The notes: generated by a model not told the origin, from the sequence alone. Positions 1-8,063 are shown, numbered from the stretch's first letter. The stretch is DNA of 21,025 nucleotides from Gemmatimonadota bacterium (GCA_002714465.1 PAXL01000051.1:57230-78254); one strand, 5' to 3'. Numbers and translations are program-made.

Positions 1-32
1 TCGATAACTTGTTGATTTTCTGAATGATATCG

Positions 33-56
33 CCAACAACGCTAGATGTTGGATAT
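33..56. other. Small inverted repeat near left edge
   Basis: CCAACA (33-38) and TGTTGG (47-52) form a 6-bp perfect stem around an 8-nt loop. ATAT on each outer side can lengthen it if a 2-nt bulge is allowed. A weak T-rich stretch follows, so it could be the terminator of a gene left of the window or an operator. Bases 1-122 hold no convincing gene and no clear DnaA box. Confidence 0.3.
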
Positions 57-122
57 AACTTTTCTTGATACAAGATGTGGGGCGCACGTCTGTTCACCTG
101 TTCAGTGTCCAGGCCAAATCGC

Positions 123-151
123 TTGACAGCGAAGAGCCTCAAAGATACATT
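123..151 (+). promoter_or_regulatory. Sigma70-type promoter for rpmH cluster
   Basis: A perfect -35 TTGACA (123-128) is followed after 17 bp by TACATT (146-151), a 4/6 match to the -10 consensus. It lies 45 bp before the rpmH start, so it would drive rpmH-rnpA-yidC and probably mnmE and rsmG. The call rests on consensus match and spacing only. Confidence 0.65.
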
Positions 152-195
152 CACCACCCTGAACCCGAGACAAAACTCCCTACGGAGATTGGACG

Positions 196-330
196 ATGAA
201 GCGCACGTTTCAACCATCAAATCGTAAACGTAAAAACAAGCACGGATTTCGGAAAAGAATGAGCACCCCGGGTGGCCGTGCAGTCATCAATCGTCGTCGT
301 CGTAAGGGCAGAAAGCGCCTTAGCGCGTAA
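196..330 (+). CDS. rpmH: Large ribosomal subunit protein bL34
   Basis: This encodes a 44-residue, very basic protein that starts [13 protein letters not shown] and continues with the [13 protein letters not shown] and [12 protein letters not shown] segments. These are the diagnostic features of L34, and the length is the family norm. L34 binds 23S rRNA in the large subunit. The ATG is preceded by CGGAG at a usable distance. It opens the conserved rpmH-rnpA-yidC cluster, and rnpA follows after 11 nt. In many bacteria dnaA and oriC lie just upstream of rpmH; here the window starts too close to tell. Confidence 0.97.
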   Translation: MKRTFQPSNRKRKNKHGFRKRMSTPGGRAVINRRRRKGRKRLSA

Positions 331-341
331 GCCAGATCTTC

Positions 342-665
342 TTGGGCCGGCCAAACCTCAGGCTACGCCACGAAATCCGCCGTCTATTCAAGTCCGGTCG
401 CACCCATCGCGGCCGGCTTGTTCACGTACGGGTCTGCCGTTCAAAAGCCTCAGCGACGCTGATTTCGATTCGCAGGCAATTTGGAAATGCCGTAAAGAGG
501 AACAAGGCTCGACGAAGAATCCGAGATATCTGCCGAAGCCACGCCTGGCTTAATCCTCGTGGGCGTCTCGTCCTGATCACAGTTAGTGATCGGGCCACTC
601 CAGCTACTTTCGTAGATTATCAGCAAGACCTTACAGCTGCATTCTCCGCATTGGATACGCCTTAG
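342..665 (+). CDS. rnpA: Ribonuclease P protein component
   Basis: This is the protein subunit of RNase P, which helps the catalytic RNA trim 5' leaders from pre-tRNAs. The 107-residue product is basic. It carries the family signature in the form FGNAVKRNKARRRIRD, matching the RNxxKR helix, and the usual early element LRLRHEIRRLFKSGR. The best available start is TTG at 342; no ATG or GTG lies in frame between the rpmH stop and this codon. It sits 11 nt after rpmH, and yidC begins 3 nt after its stop, so the three genes are very likely co-transcribed. yidD, often found between rnpA and yidC, is absent. Confidence 0.93.
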   Translation: MGRPNLRLRHEIRRLFKSGRTHRGRLVHVRVCRSKASATLISIRRQFGNAVKRNKARRRIRDICRSHAWLNPRGRLVLITVSDRATPATFVDYQQDLTAAFSALDTP

Positions 666-668
666 ACA

Positions 669-2387
669 ATGGACAAGCGAACCCTCCTCGCCTTCGGGCT
701 TATCGGCATCATTATCTGGCTAATGCCGTATTACTTCAGGTGGATCAACCCGGCAGTTGAGGACCCCTTTCTCAATGAACCGACAGAAATGGTCAGGCCG
801 GCGGAGCGGAGCGAGACACTCGTTCCGACAGATAATATTCAACGCAACACTTCTGCGAGCATTCCCAAGGCAGCCGCGCCTCAGGGCGAGCCGACTCAAT
901 CAGCAGCAACGGCTTTTGAGGCCAGGAACATCATTATTGAAACGGATCAGTACATTGCCACAATAAGCACACGTGGTGGACTGATCACCAGCTGGAGACT
1001 CAAGGATTATTTCGATCAAAACGGCCAAGAACTCGAGCTGGTTGGAGAGGGCCGCGGAGGCCTGATAACAGAGCTATCCGGCACATCGCTGGATGACCTT
1101 GAATTCGCGCCAAGTGTTCAATCACTCTTTCTCCAAGGGGACGACCAGGCGGAGTTGACACTGACGACAGAATTCGGGAGCAACCGGTTTACGAAGCGAC
1201 TTCTCTTCCAAGGGAACCGATACCGGGCGGAACTGAGCGTGTCTGCCGAGGGTCTTACTGCGCAAGACTGGATATCAGTCGGCTGGGACGGTGGAATCGC
1301 AGACACCGAAGGCGGAACGACCCAGGGCGGTATGTATGCGGCTTATACCGACATGGTCGTGACGTTGACGGGAGAAGAGGTTTACGACTGGACGGTCGAC
1401 GCGATCAATGAGGAAGACGCGCGAATGCCTAGCGGACGGGGGATGAACTGGGTTGTCACGCGAAACGCATATTTTGCGGCAGCCCTAATGCCTCGAGACG
1501 ACATCATTTATGATGTCAATCTCACCGGGGAGCAGCGAAGCGTTACGCCCTATTTCAAGTCTCAGATCCGAGCGCAATACACCGGCGAACCTCTGTCTTA
1601 CGGACTGATGGTCGGCCCGCTTTCCTACAGCGTACTGACCAACCAGGACACTGACCTCTACGGTCGCGAGACTTACGCAAACTTGGGCGAGCTGGTCCAG
1701 TTCGGATGGGCTTGGATCCGGCCGATTCTCAGGCCCATGACGATCCTGTGTATCCACGCATTCTCTGCGCTAAACAACGTCATACCGAACTACGGCTTCG
1801 TCATCATCGTCTTCTCCATCCTCGTCAAAGTCATCATGTTTCCGCTCACACGCCGCAGCACCGAGTCGATGGCCAAGATGCAGGAGTTAGCGCCACAGAT
1901 GAGCGCTCTGAAGGAGAAGCACGGGAACGATTCGCAAAAAATTCAACAAGAGACGATGAAGCTATACAAGGAACAGGGCGTAAATCCTCTTGGAGGATGT
2001 CTTCCGATGTTCCTCCAGGCACCAATCATGTTCGCCCTGTTTAACCTCTTCCGTAGTGCGATCGAGTTGCGTCAGAGCGAATTCGTAGGGTGGATCACCG
2101 ACCTCTCAAAGCCTGATGTCCTTGAGGTTGGCGGTTTTGAACTGCACATTCTGCCCCTTCTGATGGCGGGTGCGATGTTCGTCCAGCAGAAGATCACCAT
2201 GAAGGATCCAAAGCAGGCAATGATGGCCTACATTATGCCACCGTTTATGATATGGATCTTTTGGAGTATGTCGTCCGGCTTGGTCCTTTACTTTACGATG
2301 TACAACCTCCTTAGTCTCCTCGAACAGCAAGCGCTAAAGCGATTTGGAAATGCAACATTAGCACCCCAAGTTCAATCAGGTGCATAA
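669..2387 (+). CDS. yidC: Membrane protein insertase YidC
   Basis: YidC inserts and folds inner-membrane proteins, alone or with SecYEG. The 572-residue length fits the Gram-negative type. An N-terminal membrane helix (about residues 5-25) is followed by a large periplasmic beta domain to about residue 340. The conserved five-helix insertase core then includes FPLTRRSTESMAKMQ, KEQGVNPLGGCLPMFLQ and a SGLVLYFTMYNLLSLLEQQ tail. The position equivalent to the E. coli groove arginine (Arg366) is Lys387 here, a conservative change. The start ATG is 3 nt after rnpA with only a weak ribosome site, which suggests coupled translation. No jag gene follows. Confidence 0.96.
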   Translation: MDKRTLLAFGLIGIIIWLMPYYFRWINPAVEDPFLNEPTEMVRPAERSETLVPTDNIQRNTSASIPKAAAPQGEPTQSAATAFEARNIIIETDQYIATISTRGGLITSWRLKDYFDQNGQELELVGEGRGGLITELSGTSLDDLEFAPSVQSLFLQGDDQAELTLTTEFGSNRFTKRLLFQGNRYRAELSVSAEGLTAQDWISVGWDGGIADTEGGTTQGGMYAAYTDMVVTLTGEEVYDWTVDAINEEDARMPSGRGMNWVVTRNAYFAAALMPRDDIIYDVNLTGEQRSVTPYFKSQIRAQYTGEPLSYGLMVGPLSYSVLTNQDTDLYGRETYANLGELVQFGWAWIRPILRPMTILCIHAFSALNNVIPNYGFVIIVFSILVKVIMFPLTRRSTESMAKMQELAPQMSALKEKHGNDSQKIQQETMKLYKEQGVNPLGGCLPMFLQAPIMFALFNLFRSAIELRQSEFVGWITDLSKPDVLEVGGFELHILPLLMAGAMFVQQKITMKDPKQAMMAYIMPPFMIWIFWSMSSGLVLYFTMYNLLSLLEQQALKRFGNATLAPQVQSGA

Positions 2388-2415
2388 GAGGTAAGGGAGG
2401 CGGTTAATATCCACT

Positions 2416-3768
2416 TTGCCCATTTATGCCAATGACACCATTGTCGCGATTGCCACACCCTCTGGCGAAGGCGCTGTTGGTATCGTTCGCCTGTCCGGCC
2501 CAGAGGCCGCTCGCCTGTCTGACCAACATCTCCGTCTAAAGACACCCCTTTCCGCTACAGACAACTACCGAATCCGTCACGGTCATCTGGTTCTCGAAAA
2601 CCAGGAGACAGATGAGATTTTGGCATTCGTTGCTCGATCCCCTCGAAGTTACACCGGTGAGGACATGGTCGAGATTCAATGTCACGGGAATCCCGTACTC
2701 CTGAAGCGCCTCGTAACCGCGCTGGAGCTTGCCGGTGCGCGACCAGCCGAGCCCGGCGAGTTCACTCAGCGGGCCTTCATGAACGGGAAAATAGACCTGA
2801 CACAGGCAGAAGCGGTGGCAGACCTCGTTTCTGCAAAAACCGATTACGGGCTTGAGAGCGCCTACTTCCAGCTTCGTGGAGGACTGAAGAAGCGATTCCA
2901 GGAACTGGCCACAGAGCTTCGGCAGACAAAGACATTGCTCGAAGCATCTCTAGATTTCTCTGAGGATGTGACGATCGACACGGCATCAGTTCAGAAGCAG
3001 CTGCGACAAGCCGTGGACATTCTTGATCAGCAGATCCAGTCTTATGACGGCGGGAAGATGATCCGCGAAGGTGCTCGAGTCACTCTTTGCGGGATCCCGA
3101 ATGTGGGGAAGTCAAGTCTCCTGAACGCTCTGCTTGGTGAGGACCGAGCAATTGTCACAGACGTAGCAGGTACAACGCGGGACACGATTGACGAGGCTAT
3201 TGAAATTGCCGGAATCCAAGTTGTACTTAGCGACACGGCTGGGCTTCGAGAGACGAGCGATACGGTCGAGAAGGAGGGCACGCGTCGGTCTAGGGTTGCG
3301 CTTACTCAGGCGGACCTAGTTATCCTGATCGTCGACGGAAGTCGTCCTGTCGAGACCGAAGAACACAGTCTTCTCAATGAGCTTGTGGACCCGATCGTGG
3401 CTATCAACAAGTCTGATCTGTACAGGCACCCCTCGTGGGATGGCGTGGCGGCTTGCCCGAATTCGCTTTGGTTGTCAGCAAGAACAGGAGACGGACTTAC
3501 AGGCCTGCGGCAAACACTGTCTGATCGGCTGTGTGGTGGAGTAGAGATCGGGACTGAATCCATCACGAACCAGCGCCACGCTGGAGCTCTGAGGCTTGCA
3601 CGAGAAGCTTTGTCGCGAGCCGCAGTGTGTTTAGAAGAGGGGGGTGCGGGGGAAATCATAAGCTTCGAGATCGATGAAGGGCTGACCGCACTAGTGGGTA
3701 TCATCGGCGAGACAACGGCGCAAGACATCCTGGACGAAATTTTCAGCCAGTTCTGCATCGGGAAGTGA
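2416..3768 (+). CDS. mnmE: tRNA modification GTPase MnmE (TrmE)
   Basis: With MnmG, MnmE installs the carboxymethylaminomethyl group on wobble uridine 34 of certain tRNAs. The N-terminal folate-binding domain begins with NDTIVAIATPSGEGAVGIVRLSG. The embedded G domain has P-loop GIPNVGKS (226-233), GTTRD, DTAGL and NKSD (331-334), and the protein ends with the catalytic CIGK (Cys447). Length (450) is typical. The start is uncertain. TTG at 2416 gives the standard N-terminus but lies 15 nt from the strong AGGGAGG (2394-2400); an in-frame ATA at 2407 is 6 nt from it. mnmG, the partner gene, is not in the window. Confidence 0.95.
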   Translation: MPIYANDTIVAIATPSGEGAVGIVRLSGPEAARLSDQHLRLKTPLSATDNYRIRHGHLVLENQETDEILAFVARSPRSYTGEDMVEIQCHGNPVLLKRLVTALELAGARPAEPGEFTQRAFMNGKIDLTQAEAVADLVSAKTDYGLESAYFQLRGGLKKRFQELATELRQTKTLLEASLDFSEDVTIDTASVQKQLRQAVDILDQQIQSYDGGKMIREGARVTLCGIPNVGKSSLLNALLGEDRAIVTDVAGTTRDTIDEAIEIAGIQVVLSDTAGLRETSDTVEKEGTRRSRVALTQADLVILIVDGSRPVETEEHSLLNELVDPIVAINKSDLYRHPSWDGVAACPNSLWLSARTGDGLTGLRQTLSDRLCGGVEIGTESITNQRHAGALRLAREALSRAAVCLEEGGAGEIISFEIDEGLTALVGIIGETTAQDILDEIFSQFCIGK

Positions 3769-3771
3769 GGG

Positions 3772-3787
3772 TGTTCCACGTGGAACA
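3772..3787. promoter_or_regulatory. parS-like centromere site 1
   Basis: TGTTCCACGTGGAACA is a perfect 16-bp palindrome of the chromosomal parS type, to which ParB binds for origin segregation. It fills the short gap between the mnmE stop and the rsmG start. In many genomes parA and parB follow rsmG directly, which makes this a natural place for parS. The site is read directly; its function is inferred from known parS sequences. Confidence 0.85.
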
Positions 3788-3796
3788 TTCGCTGGA

Positions 3797-4459
3797 ATGA
3801 CAACAGGTGCAGACACACGGAACGGGTCATCGGACCTTGACCTAGAACGATTTCAAGACCTCTGTCAGGCGGTCGAGATCGGCCTTACTCCAACGGTGAT
3901 CAAGGGTCTGGTCGCTTACAGGGATCTGATGCGAGCTTGGAACGGCCGTGTACGACTGGTCTCTCGTTCCAACGGGAGTAGGATCCTCGAACGACACGTG
4001 TACGAGTCGCTCCTGCTTGCACGGTTCCTGCCCGCTAGTGCGACCAGGCTGGTCGACATCGGGACAGGTGGTGGGCTACCAGGCATTCCACTCAAGATTT
4101 TTAGACCCGACTTGCAGGTTGTCCTGCTGGATTCCGCTCGAATGAAAACGCTGTTTCTTAGAGAGGTGATTCGGACTATGTCCTTGAAGGGTATAGAGGT
4201 TGTACACGACCGTGCTGAGCGCGTAGTCTCAAGCATTGGGGCAACCTTCGATCTGGCCACCTCGCGCGCCGTAGCGACGCTCGATCGAGTCTGGGCGTTT
4301 GCTCAGCCGCTCCTGAGGGCGGACGGTTCTATGTTGTCTCTGAAGGGACCCGGGGAAGCGGAGAAAGAGCTATCCGGAGCGGGTTTGGACTTTAAAGAGC
4401 ACGTTTTCGAGTCAAAATATCGGCGGGTTTCGGTCGTCTGTATAAAGCAGCCCCAATAG
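3797..4459 (+). CDS. rsmG: 16S rRNA (guanine527-N7)-methyltransferase
   Basis: RsmG (GidB) methylates G527 of 16S rRNA using S-adenosylmethionine. The 220-residue protein has the Rossmann SAM motif VDIGTGGGLPGIPL beginning at residue 86, followed by the acidic ribose-binding strand VVLLDSARMKTLFLREV. Further conserved segments are TSRAVATLDR and LSLKGPG. The start ATG has only a weak ribosome site and lies 9 nt after a parS-like palindrome. It is the last gene of the rpmH cluster; the next gene runs the other way. Confidence 0.95.
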   Translation: MTTGADTRNGSSDLDLERFQDLCQAVEIGLTPTVIKGLVAYRDLMRAWNGRVRLVSRSNGSRILERHVYESLLLARFLPASATRLVDIGTGGGLPGIPLKIFRPDLQVVLLDSARMKTLFLREVIRTMSLKGIEVVHDRAERVVSSIGATFDLATSRAVATLDRVWAFAQPLLRADGSMLSLKGPGEAEKELSGAGLDFKEHVFESKYRRVSVVCIKQPQ

Positions 4460-4537
4460 GAAACCGTTAACAAACCCTATGCCCCAAGAAGGGCTTCAGC
4501 CTGAACATAGTTCACACATAAAGATGTCGGCCCCCCA

Positions 4538-4553
4538 CGTTCCACGTGGAACA
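4538..4553. promoter_or_regulatory. parS-like centromere site 2
   Basis: CGTTCCACGTGGAACA shares 15 of 16 bases with the site at 3772-3787 and keeps the perfect 14-bp palindrome GTTCCACGTGGAAC. It lies just before the terminator that ends the rsmG transcript, about 770 bp from the first site. Two copies this close in an origin-proximal cluster support a real parS pair. Confidence 0.8.
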
Positions 4554-4561
4554 CAGAATAG

Positions 4562-4597
4562 AAAAGCCCCCAGTCTCACTAGAGACAGGGGGCTTTT
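4562..4597. terminator. Bidirectional intrinsic terminator
   Basis: AAAAGCCCCC (4562-4571) pairs perfectly with GGGGGCTTTT (4588-4597). One A/A mismatch is followed by a further 5-bp GTCTC/GAGAC stem around the loop ACTA. The A/T flanks give a U tract in either direction. It lies between convergent rsmG and the FAH-family gene and can serve both. Confidence 0.93.
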
Positions 4598-4615
4598 GCT
4601 TGTCTAAGAGTCTGA

Positions 4616-5470
4616 TCAGCCCACGGGATTCTCGAGTCGTCCGATCCCATCGACTTCACAGACGACTTTGTCGCCGGCCTTCAACCAGAGCTGCGGGTCT
4701 CTAGCCATTCCGACACCCGGGGGGGTGCCCGTGAAGATCAGATCGCCTGGGTTGAGAGTGAAAACGTGGGACAGGTATGCGATTAGTTCGGGGATCTTAA
4801 AGATCAGCTGCGCCGTGTTTGAGTCCTGGACCGTCTCGTCGTTTAGGATACATCGAATTCCGAGATCGTTCGGATCCCCTACCTCGTCAGCTGTAACGAG
4901 ATCGGGCCCGATCGGCGCAAAGGTGTCGAAGGTCTTCCCCATCATCCACTGACCGGCAGGTTTCTGCAGCTGGTAGTCCCGTGCGCTCACATCGTGTCCA
5001 ACCGTGTATCCGGCGACGTGGTTCATTGCATCGGTTTGGGAGATGTTGAATCCCGATTTTCCGATCACGACGACGAGCTCAACTTCGTAGTCTGGTTCGT
5101 TGCTACTTGGAGGTAGCTTGATCGTGTCCCCGGGACCAATGATCGCCGAAGCATACTTCGAGAAGACCACCGGTTCTGGTGGGATGTCCATCCCGCTTTC
5201 AGCGGCATGGTCGGCGTAGTTGAGGCCGATACACACGACCTTCTCCGGGTTCGATATCGGTGCCAGGATTTTAACATCATTTGCGCTGAAGCTCGACCCT
5301 CCCAACGCAACAGCCTTAGATGCAGCCGAGAGCGCTGGCTCGCCGGCCTCTAGGAAAGATCGCATGTCAGAAGGGATGGAACTATCCGCTGTAGAGAGAT
5401 CGATTATCTGGTCGCCTGAACGGGCTCCGATTCGATCTGCGTTTCCCTCTCGAAATGTTACGAGTCTCAT
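4616..5470 (-). CDS. Fumarylacetoacetate hydrolase family protein
   Basis: Enzymes of this family hydrolyse, decarboxylate or isomerise 2,4-dioxo or acylpyruvate-type acids with a divalent metal. The 284-residue protein has a short N-terminal domain and the full FAH fold from VVCIGLNYADHAAE onward. Metal ligands are visible as Glu129 and Glu131 in DYEVEL and Asp160 in GHDVSARD. QWMMGKTFDTFAPIGP and LIFTGTPPGVG are classic family motifs. GAGAGG precedes the ATG. It starts 18 nt after the fumC stop, so the pair is very likely one transcript. The substrate cannot be told from sequence: acylpyruvate, oxaloacetate or an aromatic-breakdown intermediate are all possible. Confidence 0.9.
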   Translation of the reverse strand: MRLVTFREGNADRIGARSGDQIIDLSTADSSIPSDMRSFLEAGEPALSAASKAVALGGSSFSANDVKILAPISNPEKVVCIGLNYADHAAESGMDIPPEPVVFSKYASAIIGPGDTIKLPPSSNEPDYEVELVVVIGKSGFNISQTDAMNHVAGYTVGHDVSARDYQLQKPAGQWMMGKTFDTFAPIGPDLVTADEVGDPNDLGIRCILNDETVQDSNTAQLIFKIPELIAYLSHVFTLNPGDLIFTGTPPGVGMARDPQLWLKAGDKVVCEVDGIGRLENPVG

Positions 5471-5488
5471 GGTCGTCCTCTCTGGTCC

Positions 5489-6880
5489 TTAGGCTTTAGG
5501 GGAGGTCATCTCTTCAGGTTTGACGAGCTTATCGAACTCATCGCCCGAAAGGATGCCAAGTGTCTCGGCTGCTTCGCGAAGCGTCAAGTTATCGTCGAAC
5601 GCTTTTTTCGCCACCTTTGCGGCGTTGTCGTATCCGATGTGCGGGTTAAGCGCCGTCACGAGCATTAGGGAGTCGCCGAGAAGTTGCTTGATGTTGTCTT
5701 GGTTTGCCTCGATGCCGATGGCGCAGTGGTCATTGAAAGCCTCACACGCATCTGCGATCAACCGGATCGATTGCAGGAGGTTATAGATCATGACGGGCTT
5801 GAAGACATTGAGCTCGAAGTTTCCACTTGCGCCGGCAAATCCGATAGCGGCGTCGTTCCCAAGGACCTGAGCAGCGACCATTGTCAGGGCTTCTGACTGA
5901 GTGGGATTAACTTTACCGGGCATGATAGAGCTTCCGGGTTCGTTTGCCGGAAGGGTGAGTTCTCCAATGCCGCAGCGCGGACCCGACGCCAACCAGCGGA
6001 TATCATTCGCGATTTTCATCAGGGAGGCTGCGAGTGTCTTTAGCGTTCCGCTGAATTCAACGATGGCATCGTGCGCGGCAAGTGCCTCAAACTTGTTTGG
6101 GGAGGAAACAAACGGAAGTTCTGTAATTTCAGCAATTTGCGCCGCTGATTTGTCTGCGAATTCGGGATGGGTGTTGAGTCCTGTACCGACGGCCGTACCC
6201 CCGAGGGCAAGTTCGTAGAGGCACGGAAGGCTTCGGTTGATCCGCTCGAGACCTTTGGTCAACTGGGCCACGTAGCCGGAGAACTCTTGGCCGAGCGTAA
6301 GCGGGACGGCGTCCATCAAGTGTGTTCGCCCGATCTTTGTGATTTCCTCGAAGGTCTTCCCCTTCTCCTCCAGTGTATCTCGCAGCTGAGTGATCATTGG
6401 GATCAGGCGACGGTTGATCTCTTCTCCCGCCGCTATGTGCATGGCTGTAGGAAATGTGTCGTTCGACGACTGTCCCATGTTGACATCGTCGTTAGGGTGG
6501 ACCGGGTTCTTGCTGCCCATCTCACCGCCGGCGATCTCAATTGCCCGGTTCGAAATGACCTCGTTCGAGTTCATGTTCGATTGAGTTCCGCTTCCTGTTT
6601 GCCAAACGCGAAGGGGAAAATGGCCATCCAGTTTCCCGTCTATCACCTCGTCGGCGGCCTGGCAGATCAGGTCCGCCTTCTCTTCCGGCATCTTGCCCAG
6701 CTCGGCATTGACGAGGGCAGCCGACTTTTTGAGGATGCCCATGGCGCGGATCAGCTCGCGAGGTATCCGTTCTTCACCGATGCCAAAATGGATCAGGGAG
6801 CGTGCCGTCTGCGCACCGTAGTACCGGTCGCTCGGAACTTCGATCTCTCCCATACTATCGGTTTCGATTCGATTGCTCAT
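5489..6880 (-). CDS. fumC: Class II fumarate hydratase
   Basis: FumC interconverts fumarate and malate in the citric acid cycle, without an iron-sulfur cluster. The 463-residue length and the N-terminal [22 protein letters not shown] fit class II fumarases. The active-site loop [13 protein letters not shown] begins at residue 316, which puts the catalytic serine at 318. [16 protein letters not shown] supplies the active-site histidine (His187), and [13 protein letters not shown] is also present. The start ATG has GGAG 6 nt upstream and a good promoter further up. It is followed by the FAH-family gene in the same direction. Confidence 0.96.
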   Translation of the reverse strand: MSNRIETDSMGEIEVPSDRYYGAQTARSLIHFGIGEERIPRELIRAMGILKKSAALVNAELGKMPEEKADLICQAADEVIDGKLDGHFPLRVWQTGSGTQSNMNSNEVISNRAIEIAGGEMGSKNPVHPNDDVNMGQSSNDTFPTAMHIAAGEEINRRLIPMITQLRDTLEEKGKTFEEITKIGRTHLMDAVPLTLGQEFSGYVAQLTKGLERINRSLPCLYELALGGTAVGTGLNTHPEFADKSAAQIAEITELPFVSSPNKFEALAAHDAIVEFSGTLKTLAASLMKIANDIRWLASGPRCGIGELTLPANEPGSSIMPGKVNPTQSEALTMVAAQVLGNDAAIGFAGASGNFELNVFKPVMIYNLLQSIRLIADACEAFNDHCAIGIEANQDNIKQLLGDSLMLVTALNPHIGYDNAAKVAKKAFDDNLTLREAAETLGILSGDEFDKLVKPEEMTSPKA

Positions 6881-6927
6881 TTTGTGCTCCAGTTTGGGGA
6901 GGGAATCAGCGTAGAACGCAGGAAACT

Positions 6928-6956
6928 AGTATAGCGGCGTGTCCCATGAGGGGCAA
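6928..6956 (-). promoter_or_regulatory. Sigma70-type promoter for fumC
   Basis: Read on the minus strand, TTGCCC (6951-6956) is followed after exactly 17 bp by TATACT (6928-6933). The -10 lies about 48 bp before the fumC start. It would drive fumC and the FAH-family gene. The call is by consensus and spacing. Confidence 0.65.
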
Positions 6957-7143
6957 GGAAATTGGATCTGCAGGGGCTTCAGGGGAGGCTAGCTTGCCTC
7001 GCCTTTGACGGGTCCTTACCTTGCGGGAAGCAAGCGGCGGTGGATGCCACAAACAACTCTTCCAGTGACATCCTTCGCAAAGTGTGTCAGGCCTCCTCGA
7101 GGCTGGACGTAAACAATTTTCACAAGAAGAGAGGGCAAAACTA

Positions 7144-7857
7144 TTGAGACGGAATCGTCTGGCGATCCTGGTAGGCGCAGCCTTGCTGGCTGCGTGTGGC
7201 GGTGTTTCGGAGGATGAACACGCAAGGCTAGAAATCGAGGTTAAATCTTTACGAAACGACCTGACCGTTACGCAGAGGAAGCTTGCCGACGCGGAGAAGC
7301 AGGTTCAGAACGAGAAGGCGCGTTCGCAAATAGCTAATGATCGGTTAGCCTTCCTTGCGCAGAAGATCAACGGTGTGAAAGCGCGTATTAAGACAACAAT
7401 GGGGGACATTGAAACGCAATTCTTTCCAGACAAGGCGCCGATTCACTGTTTCAACTTCATTGCCAGGGCAGAGTCTGGGTTCTACGATGAGACGCTGTTC
7501 CACCGAGTCATGAAAGGTTTCATGATCCAGGGCGGAGATCCGCTCTCGAAGGACGACAATCCGGCGAATGATGGCTCGGGTGGTCCGATCGTCAACATCC
7601 CGCACGAGTTCAACGACATCAAGCATATACCCGGAATCCTGTCGATGGCGCGTGTGGGGGATAAGTCACAGGGGGCAGGAACACAGTTCTTTGTCATGCA
7701 CGCTGACTACCCGAGTCTGAACGGGCAGTACACGGTGTTCGGCAAGGTGACCAAGGGTATGGACGTCGTGAACAAGATCGCTACGACTCCGACGAAAAAG
7801 CCGGGCGATCGACCGCTTAAAGACGTTCGAATCAAGTCAATCGAGGTTTACCGGTAG
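7144..7857 (+). CDS. Lipoprotein cyclophilin-type peptidyl-prolyl isomerase
   Basis: This isomerase should speed cis-trans isomerisation of proline bonds in envelope proteins. TTG at 7144 is chosen as start. It gives a clean lipoprotein signal with lipobox LAAC (Cys18) and has GAGAGG just upstream, whereas an earlier GTG at 7084 buries the signal. After Cys18 comes a charged, heptad-like coiled coil (about residues 25-75), then the cyclophilin domain. The domain has FHRVMKGFMIQGGDP (catalytic Arg), GTQFFVMHADYPSLNG and YTVFGKVTKGMDVVNKI. The position of human CypA His126 is Tyr, as in many bacterial members. The product is 237 residues. Its promoter was not identified. Confidence 0.9.
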   Translation: MRRNRLAILVGAALLAACGGVSEDEHARLEIEVKSLRNDLTVTQRKLADAEKQVQNEKARSQIANDRLAFLAQKINGVKARIKTTMGDIETQFFPDKAPIHCFNFIARAESGFYDETLFHRVMKGFMIQGGDPLSKDDNPANDGSGGPIVNIPHEFNDIKHIPGILSMARVGDKSQGAGTQFFVMHADYPSLNGQYTVFGKVTKGMDVVNKIATTPTKKPGDRPLKDVRIKSIEVYR

Positions 7858-7861
7858 TTAG

Positions 7862-7894
7862 TTTTCCACGCTGTGGATAACTGTGTGTGGAAAA
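7862..7894. promoter_or_regulatory. Cluster of three DnaA-box-like sequences
   Basis: TTTTCCACG (7862-7870), TGTGGATAA (7872-7880, the exact complement of the DnaA box TTATCCACA) and TGTGGAAAA (7886-7894, complement of TTTTCCACA) lie within 33 bp. The outer two form a perfect 9-bp inverted repeat (GTTTTCCAC/GTGGAAAAC). The gap downstream to about 7960 is richer in A and T. This could be part of a replication origin or a DnaA regulatory site. A terminator is less likely because no T tract follows. Confidence 0.6.
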
Positions 7895-8034
7895 CAAGCA
7901 ACGGAAAAACAGTCGGTTAAGCTGTTTCTATAAGAGAATTTATGGATCGACCGGCGGGAAAGGTAATCGATGGGGAAAGCTGGGGCGCTAGCAAAACCTG
8001 TTGTTTATCAGTAGGTTACGCCGGCCCATTTAGC

Positions 8035-8063
8035 TTGCTCGCGATGTGGGTATGGCATATATT
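8035..8063 (+). promoter_or_regulatory. Sigma70-type promoter for phosphatidyltransferase gene
   Basis: TTGCTC (8035-8040), a 17-bp spacer and TATATT (8058-8063) make a good promoter. Transcription would begin near 8070, downstream of the GTG at 8046 that gives the longest frame. This supports the TTG start at 8112. A short CGAACG/CGTTCG hairpin would lie in the leader. Confidence 0.6.

Noticed and set aside
3306..3830. 174-residue open frame on the - strand over mnmE and parS site 1
   Set aside because: It is antisense to conserved mnmE and has a low-complexity Ser/Arg composition typical of shadow frames.
3991..4004. CACGTG core inside rsmG as a third parS site
   Set aside because: The flanks (ACGACACGTGTACG) do not extend the parS palindrome; only the two 14-16 bp sites qualify.
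6167..6934. 255-residue open frame on the + strand across fumC
   Set aside because: It lies opposite a clear fumarase gene with full motifs, has no recognisable domain and crosses the fumC promoter; it is a reading-frame shadow.
7861..7895. Inverted repeat GTTTTCCAC/GTGGAAAAC as a terminator for the cyclophilin gene
   Set aside because: The loop is 17 nt, the stem is not GC-rich and no T tract follows; the DnaA-box reading explains the sequence better.
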